Source: Desulfosporosinus hippei DSM 8344 (GTDB lineage: Bacteria; Bacillota; Desulfitobacteriia; Desulfitobacteriales; Desulfitobacteriaceae). From it: DNA of 64,000 bases. Positions 29,062-38,640 of this stretch are shown here, in pieces. The notes under the pieces are model-generated. The model was not told the origin of the DNA. It worked only from the letters and a program-made list of their open reading frames with translations, and did no database searches. A program made the translations under genes and the position numbers. The DNA is taken from assembly GCF_900100785.1 (NCBI RefSeq), contig NZ_FNCP01000003.1, positions 222,908-286,907 of the forward strand, read 5' to 3'. Position 1 is the first letter of the stretch. Every line of letters starts with the position of its first letter.

Positions 29062-30837
29062 TCACGATCCTTCATATCGGCAGGCTGTGCCTTTGCCATG
29101 TTGATAATAAAAAAGATACCAGCAAGACTCAGCGGCGGCCTCATCATCACGCTGTAAATCCGACATAAAATGTACAACTGCAGTGTTGCGATTCCACTGC
29201 CGACGGTCCATCTTCTTAACCTCAGGAATTATCGGCTCCCAACAAGCATCCTTGCGAATAGTTTCTTGGATTCTTTTCCATTGATCTGTTTTTTCCATCT
29301 CTAAAGTGTCTCTATCCTGCAAATAGTCCGGAATGACACTCGGGCGTTCCCACAAGTAAAAATCAAACTTCAGTGAATCACGGATTTTAGGCCAGGAAAT
29401 AAAATCTATCCTGTCGTTAACTCCAACCTCTAGTTGGCAGTGGAGAAATTCCCAAAGTTTATCAAAAAGAGCCTTGCCTTGCCACTGACGGCAAAACCAC
29501 TCCTGCTGATGCCAAAATTCCGCAAACTCGTGATAAAAATCAAAGGGGGTAGGAAAAAGTTTCAGAACCTCTCGTAAGGTATACCTGAATTTTCCTGAAT
29601 TATAATATTTGTCCAGAATACTTTCCAGGCGATGTAATTGGAGTAGTTCATTGTGGGATAAGACAGCAGTCTCTAAAATTGTATAAGGAGGATCGGGCAT
29701 AAACAAGAGCCCATAACTACCGCTTTGCTGACGGAGGCCCGATCCTTTAAGAACTTTGAGAAAGCCTAACTGGAGCATATCCGGTTCTACCTTATAGACA
29801 TCATTAAAGGATGTCCGAAAGTCTATCCAGTTTTCGGCGGGAAGCCCTGCGATAAGATCCAGGTGGAGAGGTATTCCTATAGACTTCATTTCAATAATAT
29901 ATTTTTTCCAGTCCTCAAAGGCTTGAGGACGTGAAACTATCTTAAGAGTTGGCTCGTGGGTTGATTGTACTCCGATTTCTAACTGGACTAATCCCCGGGG
30001 GTAATTCCTGAAATAATCCATCCATTCGGCATCAAATAGATCTCCTGCCATTTCGCAGTGCACACGAATCTCTTCAGCATCAGCGAAAGCCGCACTTTCC
30101 TCACGCACAATGTCTAAAATCTTTAGAGCATGTCGCTTATTAGCATTAAACGTTCGGTCAACAAACTTTACGGTTCGGGCACCATTTTTTAAAAGTTGAC
30201 GAAACATCCTGCGAAAGTTTTCAGGTTCTAAAAATCGAACTCCTTGGAATGTCGAGGATAGGCAATATTGACAATTAAAGGGGCATCCCCTTGTCGTCTC
30301 TACATAGACCAGACGTCCCGTAAAGTCTTCATCCTTGGCATAGGGAAAAGGCAAGTCATTTAAGCTTAAGGGCTTAACCGGCGAAGAATTAAGCATAATT
30401 CCCTCTCCCTTTCTCCAAGCAATACCAGGAACATGGGAGGGATCTATGTTATTTTGCCATGCCTTAAGCAGCTCTAAAAATATTTTTTCCCCTTCGCCAA
30501 TAACCAGAGCATCCACCTCCGAATGCTCTGTCAGAAACTCTTCTGCCTCGAAGGATACCTCCGGGCCACCGAGTACAAACCGCACATTTGGACAAATCGG
30601 ATGAAGCCTTCTAATCACGGCTATAGTCTCTTTGAGATTCCATATATAGCATGAAAAGCCGACAACATCAGCCTTAGCTTCAAAAATTTCTCCCGCTATA
30701 CGATCCAGATTATCATTAATGCTAAATTCTTTAATTAAAACATTGGGATACTCTGTACAAACATCTTCTCGCAAGTAGCGTAGAGCCAAATTCGTATGGA
30801 TGTATTTCGCATTGAGGGCAACTAAAAGAATACGCAA
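29062..30837 (-). CDS. B12-binding domain radical SAM protein (DUF4080 type)
   Basis: 591 aa from a TTG at 30837, chosen because AAGGCGAAGGGGG precedes it and a promoter lies at 30861-30889, inside the longer frame. Order: B12-binding-like domain (LLVALNAKYIHTNLALRY, GFSCYIWN, LGGPEVSF), radical-SAM core with CPFNCQYCLS at about 185, then a C-terminal DUF4080-like region. Family members are anaerobe-specific enzymes of unknown substrate. The expected cobalamin DxHxxG is not obvious, so cobalamin use is uncertain. Confidence 0.85.
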   Translation of the reverse strand: MRILLVALNAKYIHTNLALRYLREDVCTEYPNVLIKEFSINDNLDRIAGEIFEAKADVVGFSCYIWNLKETIAVIRRLHPICPNVRFVLGGPEVSFEAEEFLTEHSEVDALVIGEGEKIFLELLKAWQNNIDPSHVPGIAWRKGEGIMLNSSPVKPLSLNDLPFPYAKDEDFTGRLVYVETTRGCPFNCQYCLSSTFQGVRFLEPENFRRMFRQLLKNGARTVKFVDRTFNANKRHALKILDIVREESAAFADAEEIRVHCEMAGDLFDAEWMDYFRNYPRGLVQLEIGVQSTHEPTLKIVSRPQAFEDWKKYIIEMKSIGIPLHLDLIAGLPAENWIDFRTSFNDVYKVEPDMLQLGFLKVLKGSGLRQQSGSYGLLFMPDPPYTILETAVLSHNELLQLHRLESILDKYYNSGKFRYTLREVLKLFPTPFDFYHEFAEFWHQQEWFCRQWQGKALFDKLWEFLHCQLEVGVNDRIDFISWPKIRDSLKFDFYLWERPSVIPDYLQDRDTLEMEKTDQWKRIQETIRKDACWEPIIPEVKKMDRRQWNRNTAVVHFMSDLQRDDEAAAESCWYLFYYQHGKGTACRYEGS

Positions 30838-30860
30838 AATTCGGAACCCCCTTCGCCTTA

Positions 30861-30889
30861 AGTATAGCGGTTTAAGCCCGCCAATGCAA
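30861..30889 (-). promoter_or_regulatory. Promoter of the radical-SAM gene
   Basis: Minus-strand TTGCAT (30884-30889), 17 bp spacer, TATACT (30861-30866). Predicted start site is about 17 nt before the TTG start codon, consistent with a short leader that holds only the ribosome site. Confidence 0.65.
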
Positions 30890-30980
30890 TTGTTATGCCA
30901 GATTGATCTTCTTTTGTACTTATTTGAACTAGCTAAACTAAACAAGTTTTAGCCCTTCTTAATAAGATTTACTAATAGTA

Positions 30981-31018
30981 AATTTAAAAGAAAGATGCTT
31001 CAATTTAAGCACCTTTCT
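30981..31018 (-). terminator. Terminator after the polysaccharide deacetylase gene
   Basis: Minus-strand arms AGAAAGGTGCTT and AAGCATCTTTCT, then TTTAAATTT. Separates the deacetylase gene from the radical-SAM promoter. Confidence 0.7.
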
Positions 31019-31057
31019 TCCTGTAACCTTTTCTTACTATATAAAGTCTGAATCAAT

Positions 31058-32077
31058 TTAATGGTTAAATCCACCGGGGAAAAGTATGGGGGCAACCTGT
31101 GGCGTAATCACTCCAAAGGAATACCCTTGCTCTTTTAGGTAATGAACAATTCTCGGCAGTGCATCAATCGTTGTGGTTTTGCTTTTTGAATCATGCATCA
31201 AGATAATAGCTCGTGTTTTCCCCGGGACTTGGGCCTTAATATTATTTACAAGTTGGTCTGCCGGCACAGTTGGTGCAGCAGCGTCCCCACTGCTCACATT
31301 CCAATCGTAGACTAGGTAATCCTCAGAATCTATCAAATTATAATAATTAACACTAAAATGCCCTTGGGTCCCGCCAGGTGCACGGATAATTTGAGGGCGA
31401 ACTCCAATTGTTTTAAAGATAGTTTCTTCTGATTGTTTAATCTCTGCTAAAAAAGCATCCGGACTTTGATAAACCAGGCTGTAATCATGAGAATAACTGT
31501 GATTTCCAATACCTTGCCCTTGTGTATATTCATCCTTTAAAAGCTCCGGATAGCGTTCAACTTGCCGCCCTAAAACAAAAAACGTGGCTTTAATCTCTTC
31601 CTCTTGAAGGATTTTAAGAATACGAGGGGTAGTTTCGGGATAAGGGCCATCGTCAAAGGTGAGATAAACAATCTTCTCCGGTTCAGCATTAAAATCTCTC
31701 AGGCGCATTGCTAACCCGGGAGCACTCGGCGGAGTTCCGTCCAAACCATAAAAAGGATGAATTGGAGTATTAGCAGGGGATTTTTCAGGGGGTAAAAGAT
31801 TAGGCTTCTCATCACTTTTTTTATCGGGTACAGGTGAGGCTTTAGGATCAGAGCTGGGTTCTGTTTTAGGATCATCCTCTGCTTGTGGGGGTTTCGGTGT
31901 GGATATTTCTTCTTTCTTATTTGTTATGTCGGTATTGGGAGGGACTTCAGGCGTTTCTGATAAAGAAACAGTTTCTTTAATCAGTTTTTCGGATTGACAT
32001 CCGCTCAGGTATATACTTGTTAGGAGCATTAAAGCAATTAAAGGCACTCTCCAAATTCGCCAATGTTTTATTAACAT
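31058..32077 (-). CDS. Polysaccharide deacetylase lipoprotein (NodB domain)
   Basis: 339 aa. Lipobox LSGC (Cys27), then a Pro/Lys/Glu-rich linker (about 40-110) that can span the cell wall, then a NodB carbohydrate-esterase 4 domain: TFDDGP (Asp142/143), HSYSH (His193, His197), RAPGG (232-236), DWNVSSGD, and ILMHD. All catalytic and metal residues are present. Removes N-acetyl groups from an extracellular polymer, most likely peptidoglycan or a wall polysaccharide. Monocistronic, bracketed by terminators. Confidence 0.92.
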   Translation of the reverse strand: MLIKHWRIWRVPLIALMLLTSIYLSGCQSEKLIKETVSLSETPEVPPNTDITNKKEEISTPKPPQAEDDPKTEPSSDPKASPVPDKKSDEKPNLLPPEKSPANTPIHPFYGLDGTPPSAPGLAMRLRDFNAEPEKIVYLTFDDGPYPETTPRILKILQEEEIKATFFVLGRQVERYPELLKDEYTQGQGIGNHSYSHDYSLVYQSPDAFLAEIKQSEETIFKTIGVRPQIIRAPGGTQGHFSVNYYNLIDSEDYLVYDWNVSSGDAAAPTVPADQLVNNIKAQVPGKTRAIILMHDSKSKTTTIDALPRIVHYLKEQGYSFGVITPQVAPILFPGGFNH

Positions 32078-32247
32078 CCTTATTTCTCACTTTCATAGGG
32101 TATAGCAGACTGATCCAAACACCGTCTACTTCGATTTCTTGACAGGTACCCTTGAGGCGAAGAAAGAGCCATTAGCACTACAGCAAAACCCAAAAAACTT
32201 ACTTTCTAAAGGTGAGACTTATCTGATTTGTCATTTTGACAAAACTC

Positions 32248-32269
32248 AGGTGGAGTTCTATCTCCACCT
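32248..32269 (-). terminator. Stem-loop after the FMN-dehydrogenase gene
   Basis: Perfect 8-bp stem AGGTGGAG/CTCCACCT with a six-base loop, followed on the minus strand by GAGTTTTG. A weak but plausible terminator. Confidence 0.55.
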
Positions 32270-32354
32270 ACATCAAATCATTCTATAATCAATAGTATTC
32301 AGCAATCTCGAATTAGAAAACATATTTGCCAATTAACTAATAATCCTTTTTCTT

Positions 32355-33353
32355 CTAAAAAATCACATCTATTCCAATGTCGTCAAGGGTTTGACAGCCG
32401 GTCAGAACCATTGCCTGTTTTAATTCATTGGTCATTCTCCTTAACACCAAGGCTACTCCCTCGGCCCCTCCGCCGTAACCAGCAATAATTAGAGGTCTTC
32501 CAATCATAACCGCATCCGCACCTAAAGCCAACATCTTGAGAACATCAACCCCAGTTCTGACCCCTCCATCAACGATCACCGGAATTCGTCCCGCCACCGC
32601 CGCCGCAATCTCGGGTAATACTTCTGCCGTGCCCGGAGTATAGTCAAGAACCCTTCCGCCATGATTTGAGACAACAATAGCGGCAGCACCAACTTCAATC
32701 GCTATTTCAGCTTCATCCACAGTCATAATCCCTTTAAGAATAAAAGGCAGGGAAGTGTTAGCAATAATAGTCTTCATCTCTTCTTTAGTCTTCGGGCTCA
32801 CCGGGATGGTGACTAATCCTGCCGCATCTACGTCCATACCAACTGCAATAACTCCGGCCTCTTCCGCAAGACGCAAATAGCTAAACACTTCTTCTTGTTC
32901 TCTGGGTTTCATAAAGGGAATGCCTAAGCCTTGAGCCTTGGAGACAACACCAATTCCAGCCTTATACATGGCTGGGTCAGGTGCGTCGCCGGTGGATCCC
33001 AGGGTTCCCGAACTAAGGCAGCCTTGAATCATGGCTTCCGCCCATTCCTCTTCATTTAAAGCTCCACCCATGTTGAAATTATTACCTGTTATTGGAGCCC
33101 CAAGGATTGGAGTTTTTAATTCCTGACCAAAAAGTTTAAGCTGGGTATTGGGTTTTTTAACACCATGAAGTGTCCTCAAATTAATTCGGTAGCCGGCCAG
33201 TGCTTCTACATTACTTTTAAAGGACATCCCCGTGCCCATACCCCCCATACCAGGAACCTCTCCCGCACAGGCTTTACCATTACACTGGGGACAAACTCGG
33301 CAAAATCCCTTTAGCTTTTCTCTTGCGGTTTCGCGAACTGATTTAATGTTCAT
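32355..33353 (-). CDS. FMN-dependent alpha-hydroxy-acid dehydrogenase family protein
   Basis: 332 aa from the ATG at 33353 with GGAGG seven bases upstream. The C-terminal two thirds form an FMN-binding TIM barrel: LKGIMTVDEA with the flavin Lys, SNHGGRVLDYTPG with the catalytic His and an Arg, and IVDGGVRTGVDVLKMLALGAD for phosphate binding. N-terminally a cluster CRVCPQCNGKAC is added, not present in classic lactate oxidases but seen in clostridial relatives. It may bind zinc or a cluster. Substrate unknown; a lactate-type hydroxy acid or another substrate is possible. Confidence 0.82.
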   Translation of the reverse strand: MNIKSVRETAREKLKGFCRVCPQCNGKACAGEVPGMGGMGTGMSFKSNVEALAGYRINLRTLHGVKKPNTQLKLFGQELKTPILGAPITGNNFNMGGALNEEEWAEAMIQGCLSSGTLGSTGDAPDPAMYKAGIGVVSKAQGLGIPFMKPREQEEVFSYLRLAEEAGVIAVGMDVDAAGLVTIPVSPKTKEEMKTIIANTSLPFILKGIMTVDEAEIAIEVGAAAIVVSNHGGRVLDYTPGTAEVLPEIAAAVAGRIPVIVDGGVRTGVDVLKMLALGADAVMIGRPLIIAGYGGGAEGVALVLRRMTNELKQAMVLTGCQTLDDIGIDVIF

Positions 33354-33448
33354 ACGTAATCCTCCATTCAAGTCCTCTGCTTAATTACCCATATTCAGCA
33401 CAAATCCTTCCATAGCCTCTGAAACTCCGTCTTCCTCATTGGTGAAGG

Positions 33449-36262
33449 TCACAAATATCGTTTCAAATACTGTCCGGTATGGGATTCCGGCAGAGCAGCA
33501 ACTTCTTCCGGTGTGCCGGCAATCAGCACTTCACCGCCTCGATTGCCACCCTCAGGGCCCAGGTCAATGAGCCAATCTGCCGTTTTGATGACATCTAGAT
33601 TGTGTTCGATGACAAGTACTGTGTCCCCCCCGTCAACTAAACGGTGAAGTACATGCAGAAGTTTATCTATATCTGCAGTGTGTAAACCTGTTGTCGGTTC
33701 ATCCAGGATATAAATTGTTTTTCCCGTACTGCGTCGGCTCAGTTCAGTTGCTAGCTTAATACGTTGGGCCTCTCCGCCGGAGAGAGTGGTTGCGGGCTGC
33801 CCCAACCGAATATAGCCAAGTCCAACATCTTGAAGGGTCTGTAGTTTTCGGGCGATTTTTGGGACAACTTGAAAAAAGTCCACCGCTTCATCCACAGTCA
33901 TATTAAGGACTTGGGAAATGTTCTTACCTTTATATCGTACTTCTAGGGTCTCTCGATTATATCGTTTTCCTTCACATACTTCACAAGGGACATAGACATC
34001 CGGTAGGAAATGCATTTCTATTTTAATAATCCCATCTCCCCGGCAAGCCTCACAACGTCCTCCCTTAACATTAAAACTAAAACGTCCTTGTTTGTAGCCA
34101 CGCATCTTGGCTTCAGGAGTTACAGAAAAGAGTTCGCGGATAAAGTCAAAAACCCCTGTATAAGTCGCAGGATTTGAACGGGGTGTCCTCCCGATGGGAG
34201 ATTGGTCAATATCAATTACCTTGTCCAAATATTCCAAGCCTTGTAACTGGTCATGGGCACCGGGACGAACCCTGGCCCGCCCAAATTTAGATGCCAATCC
34301 CTTAAAAATTATCTCATTGACTAAAGTACTTTTACCAGATCCCGAGACCCCAGTCACACAGGTTAACAAGCCCAGGGGGATGCGTGCATGGACATTCTTC
34401 AAGTTATTTTCTCGAGCACCCACCACCTCCAGCCATTTACCGTTAGGTTGGCGCCGCTCTTGTGGTATAGAGATCTTCTTGGCTCCACTCAAGTACAGCC
34501 CGGTCATGGAATCCTTATTGGCTTTAATTTCCTCTATAGTCCCTTCAGCTACCACTCGTCCGCCATGGGCCCCTGCCCCGGGGCCGATATCAATAATGTG
34601 ATCTGCAGCAACCATCGTATCTTCATCATGCTCGACTACAATTAAGGTATTTCCCAGGTCACGCAGTCTCTTAAGGGTTGCCAGCAGTCGGGCATTATCC
34701 CTTTGGTGGAGACCAATGCTAGGCTCATCCAAAACATAGAGAACACCCATCAAGCTTGAGCCAATTTGAGTCGCCAAACGAATGCGCTGAGCTTCTCCAC
34801 CTGAGAGAGAGCCCGCCGAACGGGCCATGGTCAGATAATCTAATCCTACATTCATTAAGAAACCAAGCCGTTCTTTAATTTCTTTCAGAATTTGGTGAGC
34901 AATAGTTTCTTCTTTAGGAGTCAGCACGAGGGTGTTCACAAAGTTAATTGCCTCCGTGATGGAGAGGCGTGACAAATCATCAATAGAGATTCCGCCCACC
35001 TTTACAGCCAGTGCTTCAGGTTTCAGACGCTTCCCAAGGCACTCCGGACAAGGGTGCTCGCTCATATATCCTTCAATTTCAGCTCGCACCATATCCGAGG
35101 TGGATTCACGATAGCGACGCTCAAATAAAGGAACCAGTCCCTCAAAGTTGGTACTATAGGTTTTTAATTGATCAAAAATATTTTGATACTGAAAGGTGAT
35201 TGGGGTATCTGTTCCATAAAGAAGCCCCTTCCATTGAACTTCATTTAAATCTTGCAAAGGTGTATCCATTTCAAATTTCAGGTTCTGAGCAACTGCCTCC
35301 ATCATTTTAGGGTAGTAGGTGGATGTTGACTTAGCCCAAGGTGCTATTGCCCCCGCAGCAAGAGATAAAGATCGATCCGGAATAAGCAGATCAATATCCA
35401 CAACCAAATTAGCCCCCAAGCCCGTGCACGCCGGACATGCTCCGTAAGGACTGTTGAATGAAAAAAGCCGGGGCGAGATCTCGTCAAGGGCAATTCCGCA
35501 ATCTGGGCAAGCAAAGTTCTCGCTAAAGCGCAGCTCTTCACCATCGATAATGTCAGCAATGACGTTACCTTCTCCAAGTTTAAGGGCTGTTTCTAAGGAA
35601 TCAGCCAAACGTTCTGCACTTTCCGGTTTTAAAGATATTCGATCGACCACAACTTCAATAGAGTGCTTTTTATTTTTTGCCAAAGTTATTTCTTCACTGA
35701 GGTCTCTGGCCTCTCCATCCACTCGCACACGAACATAGCCGGCTTTCCGAATATCTTCCAAGACCTTTTGATGTTCCCCTTTTTTCCCTTTGATCAGTGG
35801 GGCCAAAATCTGCAACTTAGTTTGTTCAGGAAGATTGATCAATTGATCAACCATTTGCTGAATTGTCTGCTGAGAAATAGCTCGGCCACATTTGGGACAA
35901 TGGGGATGCCCGATGCGAGCATAAAGTAAGCGCAAGTAATCAGAGACTTCTGTTGCGGTTCCTACTGTCGAACGGGGGTTACGATTAGTTGTCTTTTGAT
36001 CAATGGAGATTGCCGGAGAAAGTCCTTCGATAGAATCCACATCCGGCTTGTCCATCTGACCCAGGAACTGACGAGCATACGCAGAGAGAGATTCTACATA
36101 TCGCCTCTGCCCCTCAGCATAAATCGTATCAAAGGCTAGAGAAGATTTTCCCGAACCTGACAATCCGGTGATAACCACCAGTTTATTGCGAGGAATATCG
36201 ATATCAATGTTTTTCAAATTATGAGCCCGTGCACCACGCACGCGTAAATAGTCATGGGTCAT
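33449..36262 (-). CDS. uvrA: Excinuclease ABC subunit A
   Basis: 937 aa from the ATG at 36262 with AGGAGG upstream. Two ABC ATPase modules: Walker [10 protein letters not shown] and GVSGSGKST, signatures [14 protein letters not shown] and [13 protein letters not shown]. Zinc motifs CPKCG, CPDCG...[12 protein letters not shown] and CEACRGDG...CEVCEG are intact. Scans DNA for lesions and loads UvrB in nucleotide excision repair. It follows uvrB by 98 nt but has its own promoter there. Confidence 0.98.
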   Translation of the reverse strand: MTHDYLRVRGARAHNLKNIDIDIPRNKLVVITGLSGSGKSSLAFDTIYAEGQRRYVESLSAYARQFLGQMDKPDVDSIEGLSPAISIDQKTTNRNPRSTVGTATEVSDYLRLLYARIGHPHCPKCGRAISQQTIQQMVDQLINLPEQTKLQILAPLIKGKKGEHQKVLEDIRKAGYVRVRVDGEARDLSEEITLAKNKKHSIEVVVDRISLKPESAERLADSLETALKLGEGNVIADIIDGEELRFSENFACPDCGIALDEISPRLFSFNSPYGACPACTGLGANLVVDIDLLIPDRSLSLAAGAIAPWAKSTSTYYPKMMEAVAQNLKFEMDTPLQDLNEVQWKGLLYGTDTPITFQYQNIFDQLKTYSTNFEGLVPLFERRYRESTSDMVRAEIEGYMSEHPCPECLGKRLKPEALAVKVGGISIDDLSRLSITEAINFVNTLVLTPKEETIAHQILKEIKERLGFLMNVGLDYLTMARSAGSLSGGEAQRIRLATQIGSSLMGVLYVLDEPSIGLHQRDNARLLATLKRLRDLGNTLIVVEHDEDTMVAADHIIDIGPGAGAHGGRVVAEGTIEEIKANKDSMTGLYLSGAKKISIPQERRQPNGKWLEVVGARENNLKNVHARIPLGLLTCVTGVSGSGKSTLVNEIIFKGLASKFGRARVRPGAHDQLQGLEYLDKVIDIDQSPIGRTPRSNPATYTGVFDFIRELFSVTPEAKMRGYKQGRFSFNVKGGRCEACRGDGIIKIEMHFLPDVYVPCEVCEGKRYNRETLEVRYKGKNISQVLNMTVDEAVDFFQVVPKIARKLQTLQDVGLGYIRLGQPATTLSGGEAQRIKLATELSRRSTGKTIYILDEPTTGLHTADIDKLLHVLHRLVDGGDTVLVIEHNLDVIKTADWLIDLGPEGGNRGGEVLIAGTPEEVAALPESHTGQYLKRYL

Positions 36263-36319
36263 GGTTTTCCTCCTAATGACCAAACAAATTTTCGGTATTA
36301 ACCGAACATATACGAACTT

Positions 36320-36348
36320 ATTATAAAGTATTCGATATTAATATACAA
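36320..36348 (-). promoter_or_regulatory. Promoter of uvrA
   Basis: Minus-strand TTGTAT (36343-36348), 17 bp spacer, perfect TATAAT (36320-36325), in the gap between uvrB stop and uvrA start. Gives uvrA independent transcription. Confidence 0.7.
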
Positions 36349-36360
36349 CCATTCCAATTC

Positions 36361-38418
36361 CTATTTCTTGCGCTTTTGGGAAGATCCCTTCCTCTGAGCT
36401 TTTTGGTCATAGCGAGTATTTCTTTTACTTCCCCCTTGTTGACTGGTCATTTTATAGTTATTCTCTTCTCCCTTAAGTTCTATCATAGCATCTCTGATTT
36501 CGGCCGCTCTCTCAAAATCCAAATCTCTAGCAGCAAGCCTCATTTCTGCTTCAAGACTGTTAAGGAGCTGGGCAATTTCTTCAGGAGGCAGCTTTTTCCC
36601 ATAAGTTTGTTTCATTTCAGCAACCTTTGTTGCCTCGGGGACATTATGAATGGCCTTACGAATAGTTTGGGGAGTAATTCCCCTTTTTTCGTTCCAAGCC
36701 ATTTGGATAGCCCGACGTCGATTCGTCTCATCGAGAGCATTCTGCATAGAATGTGTGATTTTGTCGCCATACATGATAACTTTGCCTTCTGAATTTCGAG
36801 CCGCCCGACCTATGGTCTGAATAAGAGAGCGATCCGATCTTAGGAAACCTTCTTTATCGGCATCGAGAATTGCTACGAGAGAAACTTCCGGTAAGTCTAA
36901 CCCTTCTCGCAATAGGTTAATCCCGACAACGACATCAATCTCCCCTAACCGAAGTTCACGGAGAATTTCCACACGTTCAAGGGTCTTAATATCAGAATGA
37001 AGATACTTTACCTTGATTTCTAAATTTATAAAGTAATCTGTAAGATCCTCAGCCATTTTTTTGGTTAGAGTTGTTACGAGGACTCGTTCATCTTTGGCAA
37101 TCCGCCTCCGGATTTCCCCCAGCAAGTCATCAATCTGCCCTTTAGTAGGACGAACAATCACTTCCGGATCTAATAACCCTGTAGGCCGAATGATCTGCTC
37201 TACGACAGTCGGGCAATGTGCTAATTCATAGGGTCCAGGTGTGGCACTGACATAAATACTTTGTTTGATTCTTCGCTCAAATTCCTTGAACGTTAACGGT
37301 CTGTTATCCAGTGCGGATGGTAAACGAAAACCGTAATCTACCAGTGTTGTCTTACGGGATCGGTCTCCTTCATACATTCCTCTTACCTGAGGAAGGGATA
37401 CATGGGACTCATCGACAAATAATACAAAATCATCCGGGAAATAATCAAGTAAGGTATAAGGAGTCTCTCCGGCCTCACGAAAAGTTAAGTGACGAGAGTA
37501 ATTTTCTATGCCGTTACAAAAACCCATCTCCCTTAGCATTTCCAGATCGTAGCGAGTTCTTTGTTCCAGACGTTGTGCTTCTAGGAGCTTATTTTCAGAA
37601 TTTAAGCTCTTCAGCCGTTCTTCCAGCTCTATCTCAATATTCTCTGCCGCTAGCATCACCTTATCTTGAGCGGTTACATAGTGTGAGTTTGGGAAAATTG
37701 AAACATGGTACCTTTCACCTAAGATTTCCCCGGTAAGCATATTAATCTCGTAAATGTGCTCGATTTCATCACCAAACATATCTACACGGAGCACTTTTTC
37801 ACTGGATGAAGCAGGATAAATCTCGACGATATCCCCCCGTACCCGAAAGGTTCCTCGTGTAAAGGCTATATCATTGCGGTCATATTGAATCGCTATTAAC
37901 TTGCGTAGAATCTCATTACGGTCGACAACTTGTCCCTGGCGCAGGGAAAGCACCAAATCTCGGTAATCCTCAGGAGAACCTAAACCATAGATGCAGGAAA
38001 CACTGGCGACCACAATTACATCCCTGCGTTCAAGCAGTGCTGCAGTTGCTGAGTGACGAAGCTTTTCAATCTCTTCATTAATAGAAGCATCCTTTTCAAT
38101 AAAAGTGTCACTCGAAGGTACATAAGCCTCTGGTTGGTAATAATCATAATAACTCACAAAGTACTCCACTGCATTCTCGGGAAAATACTCCTTGAACTCA
38201 CTATAGAGTTGAGCTGCTAAGGTTTTGTTATGAGCTAAAATTAAGGTCGGCCTTTGTACCTTAGTAATAATATTGGCCATTGTGTAAGTCTTGCCTGATC
38301 CCGTAACTCCCAATAACGTCTGGTGGTTCAAGCCTGACTTTAAGCCTTTTGCCAGTTCTTCAATCGCTTGGGGCTGATCCCCGCCAGGTTTATAGGGGGC
38401 ATGTATTTGAAATTCCAC
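36361..38418 (-). CDS. uvrB: Excinuclease ABC subunit B
   Basis: 685 aa from a GTG at 38418, preceded by AAAGGAAGAG. Helicase-like damage-verification subunit: Walker A GVTGSGKT, beta-hairpin [21 protein letters not shown], motif [11 protein letters not shown], and a C-terminal UVR domain ([21 protein letters not shown]) that binds UvrC. The last 25 residues are a basic tail (KGSSQKRKK). uvrC is not in the window. Confidence 0.98.
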   Translation of the reverse strand: MEFQIHAPYKPGGDQPQAIEELAKGLKSGLNHQTLLGVTGSGKTYTMANIITKVQRPTLILAHNKTLAAQLYSEFKEYFPENAVEYFVSYYDYYQPEAYVPSSDTFIEKDASINEEIEKLRHSATAALLERRDVIVVASVSCIYGLGSPEDYRDLVLSLRQGQVVDRNEILRKLIAIQYDRNDIAFTRGTFRVRGDIVEIYPASSSEKVLRVDMFGDEIEHIYEINMLTGEILGERYHVSIFPNSHYVTAQDKVMLAAENIEIELEERLKSLNSENKLLEAQRLEQRTRYDLEMLREMGFCNGIENYSRHLTFREAGETPYTLLDYFPDDFVLFVDESHVSLPQVRGMYEGDRSRKTTLVDYGFRLPSALDNRPLTFKEFERRIKQSIYVSATPGPYELAHCPTVVEQIIRPTGLLDPEVIVRPTKGQIDDLLGEIRRRIAKDERVLVTTLTKKMAEDLTDYFINLEIKVKYLHSDIKTLERVEILRELRLGEIDVVVGINLLREGLDLPEVSLVAILDADKEGFLRSDRSLIQTIGRAARNSEGKVIMYGDKITHSMQNALDETNRRRAIQMAWNEKRGITPQTIRKAIHNVPEATKVAEMKQTYGKKLPPEEIAQLLNSLEAEMRLAARDLDFERAAEIRDAMIELKGEENNYKMTSQQGGSKRNTRYDQKAQRKGSSQKRKK

Positions 38419-38471
38419 GCTCCGCTCTTCCTTTCAGATGAACTCTATCTTAACTACTTTCACTACTGTTT

Positions 38472-38500
38472 ATTTTACATCTACCCTTGCGCTTATTCAA
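38472..38500 (-). promoter_or_regulatory. Promoter of uvrB
   Basis: Minus-strand TTGAAT (38495-38500), 17 bp spacer, TAAAAT (38472-38477), about 54 bp before the GTG start. No clear LexA-type operator overlaps it. Confidence 0.6.
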
Positions 38501-38577
38501 ATAGATGTGCCAAGTATATCCTGCCCATAATATCCACTTAATGGTTAGTCTTTCTTAAATTCATTAAACACAAAACT

Positions 38578-38617
38578 GTGGACAGGTGCATCGTTTTTAC
38601 GATAAACACCTGCCCAC
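38578..38617 (-). terminator. Terminator after the binding-protein-like lipoprotein gene
   Basis: Long stem with arms GTGGGCAGGTG and CACCTGTCCAC plus an inner TCGT/ACGA pair; followed by AGTTTTG on the minus strand. Confidence 0.7.
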
Positions 38618-38640
38618 TAATACTTCACTTATTTCTTTTC

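Noticed and set aside
36306..36320. Possible LexA box CGAACATATACG upstream of uvrA
   Set aside because: Only the left half fits the GAAC-N4-GTTC pattern; the right half is missing.
38500..38519. Sigma-54-like TTGGCAC-N-TTTGAA upstream of uvrB
   Set aside because: The -12 element is off by sequence or by one base of spacing, and a good -35/-10 promoter overlaps it.
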